From contig NZ_JAPNOA010000019.1 of NCBI RefSeq assembly GCF_026626885.1, positions 1 to 64,000 on the forward strand: a stretch of 64,000 bases of DNA, written 5' to 3'. Shown here in pieces: positions 45,022 to 54,367 of this stretch. The translations under genes and the position numbers were made by a program. The stretch is from Parathalassolituus penaei. Its GTDB lineage: Bacteria; Pseudomonadota; Gammaproteobacteria; Pseudomonadales; Oceanobacteraceae. How positions within the stretch are numbered: position 1 is the first letter of the stretch; each line of letters opens with the position of its first letter. Below the pieces are notes generated by a model that worked only from the letters and a program-made list of their open reading frames with translations, searched no databases and was not told the origin of the DNA.

Positions 45022-46194
45022 CTACTTGCGTTCGACCAGCGCAACCTTGCGGTTGAGCAGGTTCATGCCCAGCGATATCAGCATGTTGACGGTGAAATAA
45101 ACCGTCAGCGTCATGGCGACAATTTCAATCGCCTGGCCGGTCTGGTTGAGGCTGGTGCCCACAAACACGGTAAACAGGTCGGGATAACCAATCGCGGTCG
45201 CCAGCGTCGAGTTTTTCACCAGACTCTGATATTCGCTGTTCAGCAGTGGCACGATCACCCGCATGGCTTGTGGCACCACAATCAGCTTCATGATCTGGCC
45301 ATCACGCAGGCCCAGGCTGCGCGCAGCTTCGGTCTGACCATGCGGAACCGCCTGCACACCGGCACGCACCGCTTCAGCAATAAACGCACCGGTATAGATA
45401 CTGAGGGCCACCGACAGCGCCATCAGCTCAGGAATCACCGTGATACCACCCTGGAAGTTGAAACCACGCAGGGTTGGGAAATCGAGGGTAAAGGGCGCAC
45501 CGGCAACCATAAATGCCAGCAGCGGCAGACCAACCAGCATACCCAGACTCATCCACAGCACCGGTAATTGGCTGCCGTCCCGATCCTGTTTGCGCTTGGC
45601 CCAGACTTTCAGCACCACAATACCCACCAGCGCCACCACAATAGCGCCGTAAACCAGACCAGCACCGGGTTCAGCCACCGGTTTTGGCAGGTACAAACCA
45701 CGAATATTCAGGAAGATGGCTTCGCCCAGACTGATACTGTTACGGGCGTTAGGCAGGGCCGCCAGTACCGCGAAGTACCAGAAGAAAATCTGCAGCAGTA
45801 CCGGAATGTTGCGGAACACTTCCACATACAGCACTGACAACTTGCGAATCAGCCAGTTACTGGAAAAGTTGGCAACCCCCATCACAAACCCCAGCAGGGT
45901 TGAAAACACAATGCCGATCACACTCACCAGCACGGTATTCAGGAGGCCAACAATAAAGGTATCAAAGTAGGTTTTACTGGCGTCGTACGGCACCAGCGAC
46001 ATCAGGATATCAAAGCCGGCAACGTTACCGAGGAAGTCAAAACCGGTACGGATACCGCGTGCTTCCATGTTGGCAAGTGTGTTGCTGACAATGCTGAACA
46101 TAAACCAGCCCAGGCCAGCCAGCAGCAGGGTCTGATAGACCAGCGCGCGCACATGGGGGTTGTTATAAAAGGCGGGTGACTTGCCATTACTCAT
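45022..46194 (-). CDS. aapQ: General L-amino-acid ABC permease
   Basis: 390 residues from ATG 46194, with AGGAAA upstream. Helices and the EAA loop (AGVQAVPHGQTEAARSLGL) are present. It ends nine bases before the aapM start. It pairs with AapM. The long first periplasmic region fits AapQ/BztB. Confidence 0.93.
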   Translation of the reverse strand: MSNGKSPAFYNNPHVRALVYQTLLLAGLGWFMFSIVSNTLANMEARGIRTGFDFLGNVAGFDILMSLVPYDASKTYFDTFIVGLLNTVLVSVIGIVFSTLLGFVMGVANFSSNWLIRKLSVLYVEVFRNIPVLLQIFFWYFAVLAALPNARNSISLGEAIFLNIRGLYLPKPVAEPGAGLVYGAIVVALVGIVVLKVWAKRKQDRDGSQLPVLWMSLGMLVGLPLLAFMVAGAPFTLDFPTLRGFNFQGGITVIPELMALSVALSIYTGAFIAEAVRAGVQAVPHGQTEAARSLGLRDGQIMKLIVVPQAMRVIVPLLNSEYQSLVKNSTLATAIGYPDLFTVFVGTSLNQTGQAIEIVAMTLTVYFTVNMLISLGMNLLNRKVALVERK

Positions 46195-46264
46195 GGGGTT
46201 TTCCTGTCCAGACCGGGGGAGGTTGGGAGGTGTTGGGGCTGCCGTGCGCAGCCCCGATTCGGGA

Positions 46265-47278
46265 TTAACGGATTGGCCAGGAGTACAGGATGCCGCCCTG
46301 GTTCCACTGAGCGTTCAGACCACGAGCGATCTTCAGAGGAGAACCCTGACCGACGTTACGCTCGAAGCTTTCGCCGTAGTTACCAACTTTCAGAGTGATG
46401 TTTTTGGCCCAGTCGTTACTGATGCCCATGTTTTTGCCGAAGTCACCTTCCACGCCGAGGAAGCGCTTCTGGTCCGGAGTACCGGAGGCCACCAGATCGG
46501 CAGCGTTTTTACTGGTAATACCGAGGCTTTCGGCTTCGATCATGGCCGCCAGCGACCACTTGGCGATGTTGAACCAGACGTCGTCACCCTGACGAACCGC
46601 AGGGCCCAGAGGTTCCTTGGAGATCACTTCCGGCAGCACGATGGCTTCGTCCGGCTTCTGCAGACCAATACGCAGGGCGTACAGCTGCGACTGGTCAGAG
46701 GTCAGCACGTCACAACGGCCAGACTCAAACGCCGCACGGGTTTGGTCGGAGGTATCAAAGGTGATGGCGGTGTATTTCAGGCCATTGGCGCGGAAATAGT
46801 CAGCCAGGTTCAGTTCAGTGGTCGTACCGGCCTGGATACAGACGGTAGCACCATCCAGTTCCAGAGCGCTTTTCACGCCGAGCTTTTTGGACACCATAAA
46901 GCCCTGACCGTCGTAGTAGTTCACACCCACGAAGTTCAGACCCAGAGACGTATCACGGCTTTGAGTCCAGGTGGTGTTACGCGACAGGATGTCCACTTCG
47001 CCGGATTGCAGAGCGGTAAAACGCTCCTTGGCAGTCAGAGGCTTGTACTGGACTTTGGTGTCATCACCAAACACGGCGGCCGCTACCGCACGACATACGT
47101 CTACGTCCATGCCACTCCATTGGCCTTTCTCGTCCTTCTGTGAAAAACCGGCCAGACCGGTACTCACACCGCACGAAACCACGCCGCGTTTCTGAACATC
47201 TTCGAGAGTGCCAGCCTGGGCTGACAGGGAAACGCCGGCGGTCAGGCCAATAGCCAACATGGCAGTTTTCTTCAACAT
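46265..47278 (-). CDS. aapJ: General L-amino-acid-binding periplasmic protein
   Basis: 337 residues from ATG 47278, chosen because a signal peptide follows (MLKKTAMLAIGLTAGVSLSAQA) and GGAG precedes it. The mature protein has the family 3 binding-protein pattern (GVSTGLAGFSQKDEKGQWSGMDVDVCRAVA). It delivers amino acids to AapQMP. It is first of the operon; the region 47279-47698 upstream (about 420 bases) is gene-free and AT-rich and must hold the promoter. Confidence 0.94.
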   Translation of the reverse strand: MLKKTAMLAIGLTAGVSLSAQAGTLEDVQKRGVVSCGVSTGLAGFSQKDEKGQWSGMDVDVCRAVAAAVFGDDTKVQYKPLTAKERFTALQSGEVDILSRNTTWTQSRDTSLGLNFVGVNYYDGQGFMVSKKLGVKSALELDGATVCIQAGTTTELNLADYFRANGLKYTAITFDTSDQTRAAFESGRCDVLTSDQSQLYALRIGLQKPDEAIVLPEVISKEPLGPAVRQGDDVWFNIAKWSLAAMIEAESLGITSKNAADLVASGTPDQKRFLGVEGDFGKNMGISNDWAKNITLKVGNYGESFERNVGQGSPLKIARGLNAQWNQGGILYSWPIR

Positions 47279-47698
47279 TCTGGATTGCTCCTTGTGGTGG
47301 TATGTTCCAAAAACTAGCACAGAGCCGCCGAAAAAAAGCAGTACAGATGTCGTGATTGGGGGCGAATTTGGGCAACTAGGCACGAATGACCTAACAGAGT
47401 GCGCAAAAAAGTTGGTTTTTCGAACAGTCGTATGACAATCCGCTCATCGAAAATCAATTCCTGCAGTCGATATACCTATTAAAACAACAGGATAAAAACG
47501 ACACAGAAGGGCATATAAGTGGCGGTCAATGTGTCGCAAATGGATAAAAGGTATCAACTGTTCATTTAACGAACAAAAAATCGACAAGTTCAATCAATAC
47601 TGAAGATATTAATTACAATTATGTCATTACCATTCCAGAGTCTGTGCCGGTACATGTGGAAAAATTCCCACTGACATCCGATACAGATGGATTTTTTC

Positions 47699-47796
47699 GT
47701 CGGGCGTCGGGCGTCGGGCGTCGGGCGTCGGGCGTCGGGCGTCGGGCGTCGGGCGTCGGGCGTCGGGCGTCGGGCGTCGGGCGTCGGGCGTCGGGC
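47699..47796. repeat. Heptamer array (GTCGGGC)14
   Basis: Fourteen exact tandem copies of GTCGGGC, 98 bases, mark the left edge of repeat array C. Confidence 0.95.
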
Positions 47797-47823
47797 AAGC
47801 AGCATCCACCAACACACCGATCT

Positions 47824-48407
47824 CGCCCAGCGCAGCTGGCTACCCAATGCCCATCTGGGCGAGCCGGGATTCACCGCAACGGCCGACCCGGCCGGGGCAT
47901 GGATGCCCCGCCAGGCCCGTTGGCACAGGGATGTGCCATCGGGCCGGGGTCGAAAAGCCGTTGTCGGTGAAAACCGGGAAAACGAGCCCAGCCGGGCAAA
48001 AGCAGGGGGAGGCCCGCCCGGCCGGGGGACAAGGTCCCCCAGGAGGGCAAACGGCATTACCAATTAACAAACCGAGTAGCCGCCAGCAGCCGCAAGCAGC
48101 CAGCAGACGTCGGACGCACAGTATCCATCCACACCGGCTTTGCCCACCGACGGTGGCTACCAAATGCCCATCTGGGCGAGCCGGGATTCACCGCAACGGC
48201 CGACCCAGCCGGGGCATGGATGCCCCGCAAGGCCCGTTGGTACAGGGATGTACCATCGGGCCGGGGTCGAAACGCCGTTGTCGGGGGAATACCGGGTAAA
48301 CGAGCCCAGTCGGGCAAAAGCAGGGGGAGGCCCGCCCGGCCGGGGGACAAGGTCCCCCAAGAGGGCAAGCAGCCTCGCCAATTAACAAGCTGAGTTGCCG
48401 CCAGAAG
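47824..48407. repeat. Structured repeat family, array C, cores 1 and 2
   Basis: Two divergent copies of the core. Core 1 (about 47824-48080) has GGCCCG/CGGGCC with TGGCAC/GTGCCA. Core 2 (about 48130-48400) has GGCCCG/CGGGCC with TGGTAC/GTACCA. Between them lies CAGCAGCCGCAAGCAGCCAG, unlike the other unit boundaries. Confidence 0.85.
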
Positions 48408-48718
48408 TCGGACGTCGGACGTCGGACGCACAGTATCCATCCACACCAGCTTTGCCCACCGACGGTGGCTACAAAATGCCCATCTGGGCGAGCCGGGATT
48501 CACCGCAACGGCCGACCCGGCCGGGGCATGGATGCCCCGCCAGCTCAGTTGGCACAGGGATGTGCCATCTGAGCGGGGTCGCACAGCCGTTGTCGGTGAA
48601 AACCGGGTAAACGAGCCCAGTCGGGCAAAAGCAGGGGGAGGCCCGCCCGGCCGGGGGACAAGGTCCCCCAAGAGGGCAAGCAGCCTCGCCAATTAACAAG
48701 CTGAGTTGCCGCCAGAAG
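48408..48718. repeat. Structured repeat family, array C, unit 3
   Basis: 311-base unit beginning with GTCGGAC heptamers. The central stem changes to GCTCAG/CTGAGC, still fully paired, with TGGCAC/GTGCCA inside. Compared with other loci three stem positions changed with their partners. Confidence 0.9.
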
Positions 48719-49029
48719 TCGGACGTCGGACGTCGGACGCACAGTATCCATCCACACCAGCTTTGCCCACCGACGGTGGCTACAAAATGCCCATCTGGGC
48801 GAGCCGGGATTCACCGCAACGGCCGACCCGGCCGGGGCATGGATGCCCCGCCAGCTCAGTTGGCACAGGGATGTGCCATCTGAGCGGGGTCGCACAGCCG
48901 TTGTCGGTGAAAACCGGGTAAACGAGCCCAGTCGGGCAAAAGCAGGGGGAGGCCCGCCCGGCCGGGGGACAAGGTCCCCCAAGAGGGCAAGCAGCCTCGC
49001 CAATTAACAAGCTGAGTTGCCGCCAGAAG
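48719..49029. repeat. Structured repeat family, array C, unit 4
   Basis: Exact or near-exact tandem copy of unit 3, 311 bases. Confidence 0.9.
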
Positions 49030-49332
49030 TCGGACGTCGGACGTCGGACGCACAGTATCCATCCACACCAGCTTTGCCCACCGACGGTGGCTACAAAATG
49101 CCCATCTGGGCGAGCCGGGATTCACCGCAACGGCCGACCCGGCCGGGGCATGGATGCCCCGCCAGCTCAGTTGGCACAGGGATGTGCCATCTGAGCGGGG
49201 TCGCACAGCCGTTGTCGGTGAAAACCGGGTAAACGAGCCCAGTCGGGCAAAAGCAGGGGGAGGCCCGCCCGGCCGGGGGACAAGGTCCCCCAAGAGGGCA
49301 AGCAGCCTCGCCAATTAACAAGCCGAGTAGCC
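49030..49332. repeat. Structured repeat family, array C, unit 5
   Basis: Third 311-type unit, its end replaced by the array at 49333. Same central stem GCTCAG/CTGAGC. Confidence 0.9.
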
Positions 49333-49423
49333 GTCGGACGTCGGACGTCGGACGTCGGACGTCGGACGCCAGACGCCAGACGCCAGACGCCAGACGCCAG
49401 ACGCCAGACGCCAGACGCTCGAC
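49333..49423. repeat. Composite heptamer array
   Basis: (GTCGGAC)5, (GCCAGAC)7, then GCTCGAC: three related heptamers in blocks, 91 bases. It ends two bases before the stop codon of the downstream minus-strand gene. Confidence 0.95.
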
Positions 49424-49425
49424 GC

Positions 49426-50889
49426 TCAGAGCTTGATGCAGATGTTCTTCAGTTCGGTGTAGAACTCCAGACCATGTACCCCACCCTCACGACCGATGCC
49501 GGATTGTTTGGCACCACCAAAGGCCGTGCGCAGGTCGCGCAGGAACCAGGAGTTAACCCAGACGATACCGGCTTCGATCTGCTCAGCAACCCGTACCGCG
49601 CGGGAGGTGTTTTCGGTCCAGATGGCGGCGGCCAGTCCATAGTTGGTGTTGTTGGCCAGGGCGATGACTTCGTCTTCGGAGTCAAACGGACGGATATGGC
49701 AGCAAGGTCCGAAGATTTCTTCGTTAACCACACGTGCGGTGTCTGGCAGACCGGTCCAGATGGTTGGTTCGATCCAGGCGCCCTGATTCAGCTGGGCGTC
49801 GCCCATATCCGGAATGCCACCGCCAATTTCCACGGTCGCGCCCTCTTCACGCGCAAGGTTGTAGTAATAAGCCACTTTTTCGCGGTGTTCGAGGCTCACC
49901 AACGGGCCGAAGTTGGCGGCGGCATCTTCCGGACGTCCCAGTTTCAGTTTTGCCACTTCTTCTTTCATACGCGCCAGAAAGCGGTCGTACACCGGGCGCT
50001 CGACGTACACCCGTTCGGTACCCAGACACACCTGACCACAGTTGGCGAAGGCGGAACGCATGGTGCCTTCCACCGCTTTTTCGAGATCGGCATCCGCGAA
50101 CACAATGCCCGGGTTTTTACCGCCACACTCCAGTGATACGTTGCGCAGGCCACAGGCGGCCGCTTTCATGATGATTTCACCCGTGCGGGTTTCACCGGTG
50201 AAGGTGATGGCGTCCACCAGCGGGTGAGTCGTCAGGAATTCACCGGCAGAGTCAGGGCCAAATCCGTGTACCACGTTAAACACACCGGCCGGTACACCAC
50301 ATTCGTTCATCACTTCACCCAGCAGGGTTGTGGTTGCCGGGGTTTCTTCCGATGGCTTTACCACCACAGTGTTACCACAGGCCAGCGCCGGGCCGACTTT
50401 CCAGGTCATCAGCAACAGCGGCAGGTTCCATGGCGAGATCACCGCAATGACGCCTTTTGGCGTGCGATGGCCTACGTTCATGGCCCCTTTGCCGTCGGGT
50501 GTATCCAGACGGAAGCTTTCAGTCGGGTGGTTGGCCAGGGTTTCCGAGAACGCCTTGAAGTTGGCAGCACCACGCGGGATATCGATGTGACTGGCAAGAC
50601 TGCGTGGTTTGCCGGTATCACGGCATTCGGCGGCGAGGAACTCGTCAAAACGTTCGTTAATACGATCCGCCACCTTGTTCAGCAGAGCGATACGCTGAGC
50701 CTGGGTGTATTTGCCCCACGGGCCACGCAGGGCACGTTTGGCCGACCTCACCGCAGCGTCCACTTCCTCACGACCGGCCTCGTGAACCAGACCAATCAGG
50801 CTGTTATCCACCGGGCTGCGATTTTCAAAGGTTTTGCCGTTCAGGGACGCGACATATTCACCATTAATAAAGTGTCGGAATTCGTTCAT
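49426..50889 (-). CDS. dmpC: 2-hydroxymuconic semialdehyde dehydrogenase, copy 2
   Basis: 487 residues. The active site is NCGQVCLGTE with the base Glu in LECGGKNPG, and it shares many blocks with copy 1 at 23288-24748, including the C-terminal YTELKNICIKL-type end. Both enzymes look complete. This copy stands away from the lower operon, between repeat array C and a LysR gene, so the two may serve different substrates or regulatory regimes. It ends almost at the heptamer array. Confidence 0.92.
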   Translation of the reverse strand: MNEFRHFINGEYVASLNGKTFENRSPVDNSLIGLVHEAGREEVDAAVRSAKRALRGPWGKYTQAQRIALLNKVADRINERFDEFLAAECRDTGKPRSLASHIDIPRGAANFKAFSETLANHPTESFRLDTPDGKGAMNVGHRTPKGVIAVISPWNLPLLLMTWKVGPALACGNTVVVKPSEETPATTTLLGEVMNECGVPAGVFNVVHGFGPDSAGEFLTTHPLVDAITFTGETRTGEIIMKAAACGLRNVSLECGGKNPGIVFADADLEKAVEGTMRSAFANCGQVCLGTERVYVERPVYDRFLARMKEEVAKLKLGRPEDAAANFGPLVSLEHREKVAYYYNLAREEGATVEIGGGIPDMGDAQLNQGAWIEPTIWTGLPDTARVVNEEIFGPCCHIRPFDSEDEVIALANNTNYGLAAAIWTENTSRAVRVAEQIEAGIVWVNSWFLRDLRTAFGGAKQSGIGREGGVHGLEFYTELKNICIKL

Positions 50890-51005
50890 ATGGTTTCCTT
50901 TTCTTATAAGAGGCAGAAGAGTACACCGACGTGCATATCACATCGTTATATCTGCAACGGATTTTCAACTCAGTATATCCCCCGCCATGGGGGATAAAAC
51001 CGGTA

Positions 51006-51031
51006 AAAACGGGAGCTGGCCTTCCCGTTTT
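51006..51031 (-). terminator. Terminator behind LysR gene
   Basis: AAACGGGA and TTCCCGTT pair, with a T-run on the minus strand, nine bases past the LysR stop. Confidence 0.75.
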
Positions 51032-51039
51032 CAGGATGT

Positions 51040-51969
51040 TTAAACGGTGTTTTCAGTAACGCGAGAACGCACTTCCGGAGTCGCCTGCGGGCTGCGCATC
51101 GCAGCGGCCTTGGCCACCACAAAATCAATAAAGGCCCGGGTTTTCACCGGCAGGCTTTCGCGGTGTGGATAAATCACGTTGACCTGGCGTTCGTCCATTT
51201 GCCAGTCCGGTAACAGCTCGACCAATTCACCGTTTTCCAGAGCGTCATTCACCACATATCGTGGCAAACAGGCGATCCCCAGACCTTCACGGGCAGCGTC
51301 CATGGCGAACTGGATTTCGTCGGTGCGCAGGTAGGGTTTGGGCACCAGAATCTCGGTATCGCCATCCTTGTGAAAGCGCCACACAGGGGTACGTTTGAGG
51401 GCAATCAGCGGCGCCCGATGCAGGTCTGACGGATGCTCAGGCTGGCCAGTCCGCTGTACCAGTGACGCCGAAGCACAGAGCACCAGCGCCGAACGGAACA
51501 GCGGTCTGGATACCCAGTCATTAAGAGTCACATTACCTAACCGGAAGGCAATATCGATGCTGTTTTTCACCAGATCGACGTTTTCGTTAGAGAGAAACGT
51601 CTCCACGGTAATACGTGGATTAGCCTGCATAAACTCAAAAACCCACTGTTTGACGTAGTGATGACCAAGGCTCACCGGGGCGGTGATCTTGATGTCTCCC
51701 GACAGCGATGACAGCTCGCTGTTCACGTCTTCAATACGGGTTTCAAGGTCTTGTACGGTATGCGCAACGCTGCCATACAAACGCTGGCCGGATTCCGTCA
51801 GACCAAACTTTTTGGCACTGCGATGGATCAGTTTGTAACCCAGATCATCTTCAAACGCCTGGATACGGCGACTCAGGGTTGAGGTCGGGACATTCAGATA
51901 ACGGGAGGCGGCAACAATACTGCCTTTTTCCACGACCTTGATAAAAAAATACAAATCCTGGTAATTCAT
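51040..51969 (-). CDS. LysR-family regulator
   Basis: 309 residues from ATG 51969, with GGGGGGAAG before it. The N-terminus (MNYQDLYFFIKVVEKGSIVAASRYLNVPTSTLSRRIQAFE) is typical of the DsdC/AaeR/PA2206-like clade. A LysR ligand domain follows. It is divergent from the ABM gene, and an inverted repeat lies between. It is upstream of dmpC copy 2, which it may also control. Confidence 0.9.
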   Translation of the reverse strand: MNYQDLYFFIKVVEKGSIVAASRYLNVPTSTLSRRIQAFEDDLGYKLIHRSAKKFGLTESGQRLYGSVAHTVQDLETRIEDVNSELSSLSGDIKITAPVSLGHHYVKQWVFEFMQANPRITVETFLSNENVDLVKNSIDIAFRLGNVTLNDWVSRPLFRSALVLCASASLVQRTGQPEHPSDLHRAPLIALKRTPVWRFHKDGDTEILVPKPYLRTDEIQFAMDAAREGLGIACLPRYVVNDALENGELVELLPDWQMDERQVNVIYPHRESLPVKTRAFIDFVVAKAAAMRSPQATPEVRSRVTENTV

Positions 51970-52034
51970 CTTCCCCCCGTTTACGGGATACAGAGATCCC
52001 GTCTTTATTATTAAATATTTCTGGTGCCCGGCGC

Positions 52035-52064
52035 CGGATATTTGCACTATATCGGAAATATCCG
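52035..52064. promoter_or_regulatory. Inverted repeat between LysR and ABM genes
   Basis: CGGATATTT and AAATATCCG form 9-base arms around a 12-base AT-rich spacer. The site lies 66 bases before the LysR start and 20 bases before the ABM start, a typical position for a LysR operator. Confidence 0.6.
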
Positions 52065-52083
52065 TTTATAGCAGCGCACTCTT

Positions 52084-52653
52084 ATGAACAGCCTGTCCAG
52101 CAATTCCGAACAAGCCGTTACGGTTGTTATTTCACGGCGTGTAAAACCCGGCCACGAAGCGGAGTTCGAGGACCTCTGTACACGCCTGACCCAGGCCGCC
52201 AGTCAATTCGACGGTTATCAGGGCAGCAACTTATTCCGGCCAGCAACTGTTGAAGACCCTGAATATCGCATCATATTCCGATTCGCCAATGAGCAGCAGC
52301 TCAAGATATGGAACGACTCCCCCGAGCGATCCACATTGGTTGGACGAATCGAGACACTTCTCAGCTCACCGACGCAACGGGACATCAGTTACGGCATTGC
52401 TGGCTGGTTCGAATTGCCTGTCCGCACGGTCAGTATCGCGCCACCACCCCGTTACAAGATGACCCTGGTCAGCTGGATGGCCTTATATCCGATTGTCACC
52501 TTGGTCTTTCTGATCTTTGGCCCCTGGTTACAACAGGTGCCATTACTGCTGCGTACGTTGCTGGTCACCGCTCTGGTGATGGTGCTGATGTCGTACGTCG
52601 CCATGCCGCGCATGACCCGCTGGTTCCGCCCCTGGTTGTTTAACGGCCGCTGA
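52084..52653 (+). CDS. Membrane-anchored antibiotic-biosynthesis-monooxygenase-domain protein
   Basis: 189 residues. An ABM ferredoxin-like domain fills the first 100 residues (VVISRRVKPGHEAEFEDLCTRL; EYRIIFRFANEQQLKIW). Two hydrophobic helices follow (MALYPIVTLVFLIFGPWL; LLRTLLVTALVMVLMSYVA). Such proteins are small monooxygenases or stress-response factors held at the membrane. It is divergent from a LysR gene and followed by a terminator. Confidence 0.85.
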   Translation: MNSLSSNSEQAVTVVISRRVKPGHEAEFEDLCTRLTQAASQFDGYQGSNLFRPATVEDPEYRIIFRFANEQQLKIWNDSPERSTLVGRIETLLSSPTQRDISYGIAGWFELPVRTVSIAPPPRYKMTLVSWMALYPIVTLVFLIFGPWLQQVPLLLRTLLVTALVMVLMSYVAMPRMTRWFRPWLFNGR

Positions 52654-52703
52654 TGGCAATCGCCTTTTCTGACATCACCCCCGAACACACCAACCGACAC
52701 ACC

Positions 52704-52738
52704 AACACCACCGACTTCAGGTCGGCGGTGTTGTTTTC
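52704..52738 (+). terminator. Terminator between convergent genes
   Basis: ACACCACCGAC and GTCGGCGGTGT pair around TTCAG, followed by TGTTTT. It separates the ABM gene from the convergent catechol dioxygenase gene. Confidence 0.85.
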
Positions 52739-52750
52739 GTCAGGTAAGAC

Positions 52751-53680
52751 TCAACTCAGCACGGTCAGGAAGCGTTCATTCAGGACACGGTCGTGATAGA
52801 AAATCGCCTTGCCGAGCTGATCCGCGGTCCAGGTCACCGGTTCATGGTCCGGGTAGTGATAGTTGCCGTTGGCAAACACTTCACTGCGGTTGCCGGATGG
52901 GTCGAAGAAATAAATGGTGCGGCCGTTGGTGAGGCCATGACGGGTTGGGCCGATATCAATAGGGGTGTCGGTCATGGAGATCAGGTCAGCGGCGCGTAAC
53001 ACGTCTTCCCAGGTTTCGAGGAAAAACGAGGCGTGGTGGAATTTGCCCGGCTCGGCATGTTCGATAAACGCCACGTCGTGGGCTTTCATACCAACGGTCA
53101 GGAAGGAGCCAATCAGGGTCTGGCTGTCATCCGGAGTGATCACCCGCTCACCCAGATCAAAACCCAGCACTTCCTGGAACAGACGGGTGGTGCCCGGAAC
53201 ATCTGGCCCGTACAGCAGGCAGTGGTCAAAACGGGTAACCGCCATCCCTTGCAGACCACGTGGCCAGGCTTCCGGATTAACCTTGTTGATGCCCCACTTG
53301 CCGGTTTGCAACTTGCTGGCGAACAGCTCGAACTGGTGTCCGGTTGGTGCGGTAAAACGCACACGGCGACCACAGTCTTTTAACTCATCGGCAGGCAGGT
53401 CGGTGACCGCTACACCATAGTCCACCAGCTTGTGGCGCAGGGTATCCAGCACGTCTTCGGACACAACCTTGAAGGCCATAAAGTCCATACCGGCTTCATC
53501 CGACTCTTTCAGCACCACCGAGTATTTATCCACCTCGGTCCAGGCTTTCAGGTAAACCCGCCCCTGGTCGTCACGGTCCATCTCGATCATGCCCATCAGG
53601 TCACAGTAGTGGCGTACCGCTTCATCCAGATCCAGTACACGAATCTGGACATGGCCGGGACGCATAACTCCGTATTTCAT
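52751..53680 (-). CDS. dmpB: Catechol 2,3-dioxygenase
   Basis: 309 residues from ATG 53680, preceded by AAAGGA. The vicinal-oxygen-chelate fold is shown by [23 protein letters not shown], and the iron ligands by [15 protein letters not shown] and [11 protein letters not shown] (two His and one Glu). Length fits DmpB/XylE (307). It cleaves catechol to 2-hydroxymuconic semialdehyde, the substrate of DmpC. It follows the ferredoxin gene on the same strand and is driven by the sigma-54 promoter at 54121. Confidence 0.95.
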   Translation of the reverse strand: MKYGVMRPGHVQIRVLDLDEAVRHYCDLMGMIEMDRDDQGRVYLKAWTEVDKYSVVLKESDEAGMDFMAFKVVSEDVLDTLRHKLVDYGVAVTDLPADELKDCGRRVRFTAPTGHQFELFASKLQTGKWGINKVNPEAWPRGLQGMAVTRFDHCLLYGPDVPGTTRLFQEVLGFDLGERVITPDDSQTLIGSFLTVGMKAHDVAFIEHAEPGKFHHASFFLETWEDVLRAADLISMTDTPIDIGPTRHGLTNGRTIYFFDPSGNRSEVFANGNYHYPDHEPVTWTADQLGKAIFYHDRVLNERFLTVLS

Positions 53681-53732
53681 AGGAACTTCCTTTGGTGTTT
53701 TTATTGTTGGCGAAAGCAGGCAAACAGAACGT

Positions 53733-54056
53733 TCAGTGTTCGGCTGCCAGAGGTTGAATCGTGAGATCACTGCGCGCGAAGATCCGGCACGCCAGAACGA
53801 TGCCCTGTTCAGGCTCGCCGGGGTGGATATGAGCGCGACTCATTTTTTTGGATTGGTAATCGCCTTCCAGCACCTGGATGCGGCATTTGCCACAGCCGCC
53901 GCCGCGACAACCGACCAGCACGTGGGACTGATTGGCGCGTTCCATACTGACCAGCAGATTGGTGTCCTCGCGGGACACAAACCCTTTGCTGGCATTGACC
54001 ACCCGGATCTGATGAGCACGGGCGGCCTGATCACATTCTTTATTGTTATTGATCAT
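53733..54056 (-). CDS. dmpQ: 2Fe-2S ferredoxin reactivating catechol dioxygenase
   Basis: 107 residues from ATG 54056. The cluster motif is CRGGGCGKC, with the last Cys in VLACRIF. In the DmpQ/XylT group this ferredoxin reduces inactivated iron of catechol 2,3-dioxygenase, and the gene directly upstream of the dioxygenase supports that role. It is a paralogue of 5990-6304. A weak start site (GAGAT) precedes the ATG. Confidence 0.92.
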   Translation of the reverse strand: MINNNKECDQAARAHQIRVVNASKGFVSREDTNLLVSMERANQSHVLVGCRGGGCGKCRIQVLEGDYQSKKMSRAHIHPGEPEQGIVLACRIFARSDLTIQPLAAEH

Positions 54057-54120
54057 GCCGGGGGATCTCTTGTGTTGGTTGAAGCATCCGATCATCTCGA
54101 GCTTCAGTACTCATCACTTG

Positions 54121-54137
54121 AGCAATGCCTGTGCCAG
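54121..54137 (-). promoter_or_regulatory. Sigma-54 promoter for dmpQ-dmpB
   Basis: On the minus strand TGGCAC-AGGCA-TTGC is a perfect match to the consensus. It lies 65 bases before the ferredoxin start and downstream of the divergent XylR/DmpR-like activator. A perfect palindrome ACTCG-ATA-CGAGT at 54221-54233 is a candidate activator-binding site. The rest of 54057-54367 holds no gene. Confidence 0.85.
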
Positions 54138-54367
54138 TGCACCATTTCTGCAATCGTGGATTCTAGTGAAAAAACATAACCATTTGAAAAATAAGATATT
54201 TAAAGAATCTTCATGAGACGACTCGATACGAGTTCCGCCCATATTCAGGATTTCAAATTCCCGCTGACTATTTACCAAAAGAACAATCGCTCTCGGTGAT
54301 TAACGATATGATAAATTTCTACAACAGGGTAAAGCCCTGGCGACTCAGCCAATAAAGATAAAAAACG

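Noticed and set aside
47699-49423. CRISPR array
   Set aside because: The heptamers are contiguous without unique spacers and the long units are identical repeats; no cas genes are present.
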